A stretch of 40,985 nt of DNA from an uncultured Phycisphaera sp. GTDB taxonomy: Bacteria; Planctomycetota; Phycisphaerae; Phycisphaerales; SM1A02. Under the pieces are notes generated by a model. It ran no database searches, was not told the DNA's origin, and saw nothing but the letters and a program-made list of their open reading frames with translations. The translations under genes and the position numbers were made by a program. Positions 36,018-40,985 of the stretch are shown piece after piece. The stretch lies in assembly GCA_937919685.1 (NCBI GenBank), contig CALFOM010000200.1:1-40985 (forward strand), in the 5' to 3' direction. Every line of letters starts with the position of its first letter. Within the stretch, counting starts at the first letter, position 1.

Positions 36018-36727
36018 GCACACCTCCCTCATTCCGCGTTTACAAGGGTGATGGCGACCGATTGGTCGAAGCGAGCCGGGAGACGCAACGCCTCGTGGTC
36101 CTTCCAGCGGGCAATCCCCGAGCCGTCCGCACGGAGCGGCGCATCCGGATTCAATGGGGACAGCATCTCCTCAATGACATCGTTGATGGACGCTATCGAA
36201 CCGTGGTCTGCGGCGTGAACGACGAGAACAACGACCGGGGAATCCTCGGTGAACTGTTCAAGTTGATTCCGACTAGCCAGTGGACCCTTGCCAGCGCTAC
36301 CAGTTACGCAAAAATGTTCCGCGAGTCAGTTTCCGTTCACGCTCGCGAGGATCGAGAACCGTACATTCTGAAATTCGACCTCGACCAGATTCTGGTCCTC
36401 GCCCTGCTTCGTCCCGCAGGCCGTGATCACTTCACACTCGAGGACCTCTTCCGTGGATTCCGCACGGTTGCGAGCATGCTCGAAGGCCGTCGTGAACGCG
36501 GTCCGGTCGCGACCGTATCGTTCCTCGGGGCAAGATCAAATCGACTGATCGCCCACGAGAGTGGCGACGAATCGAGCCTCGAGTCGGTACTCGATGCGAT
36601 GCACAAGGCCGGCTTCGAAGGCGATCTGTATCCGCCGGTCTCCGCCTGGGACGTCGCACCGACCGGTGTCTTCGCGAGTTATCCGTTCCCCGAGAGCCTC
36701 GATCGAATGCGGGAAGGCAACTGCTGA
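36014..36727 (+). CDS. Hypothetical protein overlapping the cyclophilin gene
   Basis: I do not recognise this 237-residue protein. The GTG at 36014 overlaps the cyclophilin stop as GTGA, which fixes the start and suggests coupled translation. It has no signal peptide or membrane span, so unlike the cyclophilin it is probably cytoplasmic. Segments such as [40 protein letters not shown] and [17 protein letters not shown] suggest an alpha/beta fold. A strong terminator follows. Confidence 0.75.
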   Translation: MSTPPSFRVYKGDGDRLVEASRETQRLVVLPAGNPRAVRTERRIRIQWGQHLLNDIVDGRYRTVVCGVNDENNDRGILGELFKLIPTSQWTLASATSYAKMFRESVSVHAREDREPYILKFDLDQILVLALLRPAGRDHFTLEDLFRGFRTVASMLEGRRERGPVATVSFLGARSNRLIAHESGDESSLESVLDAMHKAGFEGDLYPPVSAWDVAPTGVFASYPFPESLDRMREGNC

Positions 36728-36761
36728 CCCCATCGTCGCGCACCCTGTGGGTGATCGAAAA

Positions 36762-36802
36762 AACGCCGCCCGAATCCCGGTATCCGGAATTCGGGCGGCG
36801 TT
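36762..36802. terminator. Strong bidirectional terminator
   Basis: AACGCCGCCCGAAT pairs perfectly with ATTCGGGCGGCGTT over 14 bases. After one mismatch, four more pairs (CCGG/CCGG) close on a three-base loop. An A-run precedes it (GAAAAAACG), giving a T-run on the minus strand, and TTCTCTT follows on the plus strand. It lies between convergent genes, 35 bases past the stop of one and 40 bases past the stop of the other, so it should end transcription both ways. Confidence 0.9.
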
Positions 36803-36841
36803 CTCTTGCCGGTGCCGCTCGGCGGCCAGCGGCCGACGAGC

Positions 36842-38410
36842 TCAGCCGAACGAGATCCCTTGGGCGAGCGGGAGGTCCGCACCCCAGTTGATCGTGCAGG
36901 TCTGACGCCGCATGTAGGCCTTCCAGGCATCCGAGCCGGATTCGCGTCCGCCGCCAGTGTCCTTCTCACCACCAAAGGCCCCGCCGATCTCCGCCCCGCT
37001 GGTCCCGATGTTCACATTCGCGATGCCACAGTCACTTCCCACATGCGAGAGAAACTTCTCGGCGCTGCGCACCGAGTCGGTGAAGATGGCACTTGAAAGA
37101 CCTTGATCGACGTCATTGTGAATTCGCATCGCCTCGTCGAGATCCTCGACGCTGAAGATGTAGAGCACCGGTGCGAAAGTCTCGTCCTTCGTCACCGCGG
37201 GCACGGACCCTCGAGGTACGCGGATGATGGTGGGTTCCACGAAATTCCCCGCGTCGGAAGCTCTGCGATCGATCCCCTCAATTCCGCCGCACACCACATC
37301 GCAACCTTCCGCGACGGCCTGTTCGATCGCGGACCGCATCGCGGTGACGGAATCTGGTGAGATCAACGGACCCATGAGCGTGCCGACGGCCAGTGGATCT
37401 CCGATCGGAACACTCGCGTAGGCCTGACGGAGTCGGTCGACCACGTCGTCGATGATCGAGTGATGACACAGAAGTCGTCGCGTCGAGGTGCAACGTTGAC
37501 CCGCGGTTCCGACCGCGCCGAAGAGCACCCCACGGATCGCCAGTTCGAGGTCGGCATCCGGCATGAGCACGATGGCGTTGTTGCCTCCCAGCTCGAGAAG
37601 GCTCCGGCCGAGCCGACCACCCACCACCTCGCCAACCCGACGTCCCATGCGGCATGAGCCGGTCGCGGAAATCAAGGGGAGACGACGATCGGCGATCATT
37701 GGTTCGCCGACTGCTTCGTCGGTACCAATCACCAGGCTGAAGATATCGCAGGGATCCCCGCCTTCCGGCGTAAAGAGATCCTGTTCCCGCATCACGCGGT
37801 GCGCCACTTCAGTCATCGCGATCGCGGTGATGGGCGTGACCAGACTGGGCTTCCAGATCATCGCATCGCCGCAGATCGCGGCGAGCATCGCATTCCAGGC
37901 CCAGACCGCCGCAGGGAAGTTGAACGCCGTGATGATCCCGATGGTTCCGATGGGATGCCACTGCTCGTACATTCGATGCTCATCACGTTCGCTATGCATC
38001 GTGTAGCCGTGTAGTTGCCGGGAGAGACCGACCGCAAAGTCGGCGATATCGACGCACTCCTGAATCTCGCCGACGCCTTCCGGCCGGATCTTCCCCATCT
38101 CGAGGGTCACCAGTTCGCCCAGCGGGCCGAGGTGTTCGCGGAAGGCATTTCCGATCCGCCGCACGAGCTCGCCTCGCTTCGGGGCCGGCAGCATCCGCCA
38201 CGAGGATTGCACCCGCATCGCCCGCTCGACCGCCCGCTCGTACTCATCCGTTCCGACGAGGCCGACCGAAGCCAGCGGACGTCCGTCGGTGGGATTGACA
38301 CTCACCACGGTCGCCCCTCCGGCATCCGCCGGAAGGATGGCGGGGTGATCAGCCATGCCGAGTTTTTCAAGGATCCCCGTGAGGGCCGGATGTTGATTGG
38401 CGGTGGTCAT
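36842..38410 (-). CDS. amaB: ALDH7-family aldehyde dehydrogenase (2-aminoadipate semialdehyde dehydrogenase-like)
   Basis: The product is 522 residues, an NAD-dependent aldehyde dehydrogenase of the antiquitin (ALDH7) group. That group oxidises 2-aminoadipate 6-semialdehyde to 2-aminoadipate in lysine breakdown and can also act on betaine aldehyde and lipid aldehydes. The NAD site includes GIITAFNFPAAVWAWN. The catalytic Glu is in LLELGGNNA and the nucleophile is C307 (GQRCTSTRR). The group-specific C-terminus has TSGAEIGGAFGGEKDTGG, RESGSDAWKAYMRRQTCTIN and the end LPLAQGISFG. Glutaryl-CoA dehydrogenase in the same window supports the lysine role but is in another transcription unit. It is probably monocistronic. 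Confidence 0.88.
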   Translation of the reverse strand: MTTANQHPALTGILEKLGMADHPAILPADAGGATVVSVNPTDGRPLASVGLVGTDEYERAVERAMRVQSSWRMLPAPKRGELVRRIGNAFREHLGPLGELVTLEMGKIRPEGVGEIQECVDIADFAVGLSRQLHGYTMHSERDEHRMYEQWHPIGTIGIITAFNFPAAVWAWNAMLAAICGDAMIWKPSLVTPITAIAMTEVAHRVMREQDLFTPEGGDPCDIFSLVIGTDEAVGEPMIADRRLPLISATGSCRMGRRVGEVVGGRLGRSLLELGGNNAIVLMPDADLELAIRGVLFGAVGTAGQRCTSTRRLLCHHSIIDDVVDRLRQAYASVPIGDPLAVGTLMGPLISPDSVTAMRSAIEQAVAEGCDVVCGGIEGIDRRASDAGNFVEPTIIRVPRGSVPAVTKDETFAPVLYIFSVEDLDEAMRIHNDVDQGLSSAIFTDSVRSAEKFLSHVGSDCGIANVNIGTSGAEIGGAFGGEKDTGGGRESGSDAWKAYMRRQTCTINWGADLPLAQGISFG

Positions 38411-38446
38411 CCCCAGAATCTAACAGGTGTCGGGCGGAGGAACGAT

Positions 38447-38474
38447 CACGGCCCGCGCCGAGGCGCGGGCCGTG
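38447..38474 (-). terminator. GC-rich hairpin upstream of the aldehyde dehydrogenase gene
   Basis: CACGGCCCGCGC pairs perfectly with GCGCGGGCCGTG around a CGAG tetraloop. It lies between the end of the PEP-CTERM-like gene and the start of the aldehyde dehydrogenase gene, 37 bases before the latter. No T-run follows, so it may be a back-up terminator or a structured leader. Confidence 0.5.
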
Positions 38475-38491
38475 AAGATCTCGCTGCTAAA

Positions 38492-38514
38492 ACCCGCCCT
38501 TTTGGAGAGCGGGT
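38492..38514 (-). terminator. Terminator of the PEP-CTERM-like gene
   Basis: On the minus strand ACCCGC, 11 bases, then GCGGGT form a six-pair stem followed by TTTAG, starting five bases after the gene's stop. The short stem with a T-tract fits a rho-independent terminator. Confidence 0.6.
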
Positions 38515-38519
38515 CGAAT

Positions 38520-39155
38520 TCAATCTCGTCGGCGACGACCGGCAAGGCCGGCCAGCCCGAGGAGAGCCAGCGCTCCGGGCGCGGGGACGACGTTGCGAAT
38601 ATCGATCGAAACCCCCTCGAGCGTACTCGGCCCGTCCAGCATGAAGAATCCGGCCCAGAACAGGTCGTCGCCCGAATAGTTGCTCACATCGAAGGTAAAG
38701 GCATCGGTGACTCGGAACACGCCGTCGCCGACATACTCGTCGAAGGTTCTCTCGGACGCGATGAAGTCGAAGTACTCGCCCCCCGCACCCGGTCCGAAGC
38801 CACCGACGAAGAACTGCACCGATTCGGGCGTGGTGTCGAAGGCGGTGTAGGTCAGATTCAGTACCACCTCGGACGTCGGTCTTCCTTCGCCGTAGACATG
38901 GACGTTGAGTCCACCGGGGCTGTAGATCGAGCCATCCACGATCTGGGCACCGCCGACAAAGTTGAAGACTTGCGAAGAAAAATCAAATGGTGGAAACGTC
39001 GGGAAATTTGGCGCCGCGAACGGGTCCGTGAAGGAATCCCATTGGTAGTACTGGCTGCCAGCCTCTCCTCGCCAATCTGGGATGCTTGGATCGGCGAGAT
39101 CAGCGAAGGTGACGGTGGTGGTAGCCAAGGCCAGGGCAAAGGCAAGGGACTTCAT
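38520..39155 (-). CDS. Secreted protein with PEP-CTERM-like sorting signal
   Basis: The product is 211 residues. The start at 39155 follows GGAGA and gives the signal peptide MKSLAFALALATTTVTFAD. The C-terminus, after VPAPGALALLGLAG, has a hydrophobic helix and ends in an Arg-rich tail. This is the Phycisphaerae variant of the PEP-CTERM signal (PAP in place of PEP), cut and anchored by an exosortase. The middle is rich in aromatic and acidic residues and Gly, probably beta-sheet, and it has no motif I know. It has no cysteine. No exosortase is in the window. Proteins of this kind are usually surface or matrix components. Confidence 0.85.
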   Translation of the reverse strand: MKSLAFALALATTTVTFADLADPSIPDWRGEAGSQYYQWDSFTDPFAAPNFPTFPPFDFSSQVFNFVGGAQIVDGSIYSPGGLNVHVYGEGRPTSEVVLNLTYTAFDTTPESVQFFVGGFGPGAGGEYFDFIASERTFDEYVGDGVFRVTDAFTFDVSNYSGDDLFWAGFFMLDGPSTLEGVSIDIRNVVPAPGALALLGLAGLAGRRRRD

Positions 39156-39318
39156 CTCGGGATTCTCCTGAAGGCTGACGGAATGGAACATGGTGAACGA
39201 AACTCGAAGAAAACAGCCTGATCACCTCATCAACTCCGGAATGGAGCCCGCGGCGAGGCCTTCAAGGCTAGCAGTCGACAAAGCCCGAATCAAGAACTCG
39301 GCTCGATTCGCCGGGAAT

Positions 39319-39348
39319 CTGACACGGCTTCAGCTTCCGTGCTAATTG
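39319..39348 (+). promoter_or_regulatory. Candidate sigma-70 promoter for the CoA-transferase gene
   Basis: CTGACA (39319-39324), an 18-base spacer and TAATTG (39343-39348), with TG just before the -10 box, resemble an extended -10 promoter. The start codon at 39436 is 80-90 bases downstream of the expected start point. The rest of the 280-bp gap, from the PEP-CTERM-like gene start to 39435, shows nothing else clear. Confidence 0.4.
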
Positions 39349-39435
39349 TCCAAAGGGATGCCGCAACCTCGATAGAATCTGGTGGCGTCCCGCGCCGCCG
39401 CCGTCCACCCCTTCTCGACCAACTCAGGATCGCCC

Positions 39436-40094
<659 letters not shown>

Positions 40095-40098
<4 letters not shown>

Positions 40099-40835
40099 AC
40101 CGAACCCCCAACGCCGTCTTCCCCGCCGCCCTTGCCGTGGCGGGCTCGCTCCTCGTGACCATCGCCGGCTGCAACCTGAACTTGCAGTCGCCCGAAGACC
40201 TCGGCTTCGTTTCGATCTTCAACGGCCGCGATTTCTCGGGCTGGAAAGTCGATGAAATCGCCGCGCAACACTGGGCGGTGAAGGACGACGTTCTCGATTT
40301 CGACGGGGTCAAGGGTGATCTCTGGACCATCGCGTCCTACGAAGACTTTGAACTGCTCGTTGACTGGCGATGGGAGGGTCCTTCGCAGGGGCCGATGCAG
40401 CGCCCGCTCATCGCTCCGGATGGCAGTGATGTGCTCGACGAATCGGGATCGCGGGTGACCATCGAGATCGAGGAACGCGACAGTGGGATCTACCTCCGTG
40501 GTAACTCCAAGAGCCAGGTCAACATCTGGGAATGGCCGGCAGGAAGCGGCGAGGTCTACGGCTACCGCACCGACGGAGCGATGCCCGCGGCGACCCGGGC
40601 CGCGGCGACTCCCCGGATGCGAGCAGATAAGCCGGTTGGCGAATGGAATCATCTCTGGATCCGGCTCGAGAATGAAACCCTCGACGTCTATCTGAATGGC
40701 GAACACGTTCTTGTCGATTGCATTCTGCCCGGCGTCCCCGCATCCGGACCGATCGGCCTCCAGGCACACGGCTCCGGCATCCAGTTTCGAAACCTCTACG
40801 TCCGAATCCAGCAGCCGGAACAAGTCTCCGACTGA
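40095..40835 (+). CDS. DUF1080 lipoprotein (3-keto-disaccharide hydrolase-like fold)
   Basis: The product is 246 residues. Its signal peptide ends in the lipobox TIAGC with Cys26, so it is probably lipid-anchored. The DUF1080 domain begins at FVSIFNGRDFSGW and continues with WAVKDDVLDFDGV, FELLVDWRW, SGIYLRGNSKSQVNIWEWP and a C-terminal IGLQAHGSGIQFRNLYV. The fold is a concanavalin-like beta-sandwich. Members are numerous in Planctomycetes, and some hydrolyse 3-keto-glycosides. The overlap with scoB is odd, since the two have no known link. Confidence 0.9.
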
Positions 40836-40968
40836 GCTGTCCTCGCAAGAGAAATCAAACATCTCGCGACCATCGTCTCGGACGAGACGAACCTCACCAT
40901 CGGTCTAAAGGACCATGCCGGTGTCCGACGTACCGAAATCGTCGATGCTCGAAACTCCGCGACTGGAT

Positions 40969-40985
40969 CCATGATTCCATGATTC
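40969..40985 (+). repeat. Short tandem repeat at the window end
   Basis: Two copies of CCATGATT and the first base of a third end the window, so the array may continue. The 133 bases before it, after the DUF1080 gene, hold no gene I can support. Confidence 0.5.

Noticed and set aside
39156-39435. Sigma-54/PEP-CTERM regulatory promoter (TGGCAC-N5-TTGC) upstream of the PEP-CTERM-like gene
   Set aside because: I looked for this element on the minus strand and did not find it.

Overview
The window looks like a chromosomal piece of a GC-rich, Gram-negative planctomycete, most likely of the Phycisphaerae. The taxonomic signals are a short secreted protein ending in a VPAPGALALLGLAG-type PEP-CTERM variant with a basic tail, a secreted S8-like peptidase ending in paired dockerin-type repeats, System II cytochrome c assembly (ResB/CcsA), LptB, and flagellar MotA/MotB. 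The assignment rests on protein style only. There is no rRNA, tRNA, insertion sequence, prophage or CRISPR array. Nearly all of the sequence is dense, ordinary-looking coding DNA, and many long antisense ORFs are artefacts of high GC.

Layout. 1-4686 (+) is a tightly overlapping operon for a Tat-exported molybdenum hydroxylase resembling PaoABC: an iron-sulfur subunit cut by the window edge, the molybdenum subunit, an FAD subunit with a four-cysteine insert, an unrecognised 78-residue cysteine protein and a MocA-type cofactor cytidylyltransferase. 4754-7940 (-) holds a lipoprotein, the molybdopterin gene moaA, a single-domain response regulator and a PEGA-domain lipoprotein. lptB (+) follows. 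8777-14685 (-) holds a DUF4870 membrane protein, a CorC/HlyC CBS protein, ybeY, and nuoF, a small unknown gene, nuoE and nuoD. 14909-20592 (-) holds a fused two-domain iron-type ABC permease, the S8/dockerin protein, motB, motA and an HU-family gene.

20780-23390 (+) holds a 2-hydroxyacid dehydrogenase and enolase, with an unexplained promoter-operator-signal peptide arrangement between them on the minus strand. 23401-24597 (-) is a glutaryl-CoA dehydrogenase, divergent from an acyl-CoA synthetase and a two-gene asymmetric ABC exporter (24810-30222, +). 30238-34864 (-) is the cytochrome c assembly pair plus a 114-residue unknown. 35313-36727 (+) is a secreted cyclophilin overlapping a gene of unknown function, closed by a very strong bidirectional terminator. 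36842-39155 (-) holds an ALDH7-type aldehyde dehydrogenase and the PEP-CTERM-like protein. 39436-40835 (+) holds a CoA-transferase B subunit overlapping a DUF1080 lipoprotein.

How the genes fit together. The molybdenum hydroxylase, MocA and MoaA form a cofactor-and-enzyme set. The ALDH7 enzyme, glutaryl-CoA dehydrogenase, acyl-CoA synthetase and CoA-transferase B subunit could serve lysine/2-aminoadipate or related acyl-CoA catabolism, although they sit in separate transcription units. The most original points are the cysteine protein in the molybdenum operon, the in-frame 9-bp tandem repeats (one just before a Tat signal, one in the ResB tail), the S8-like protein with Glu in the catalytic Asp position, and the regulated-looking signal peptide start antisense to a dehydrogenase gene. 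I found no clear novel defence or mobile system.
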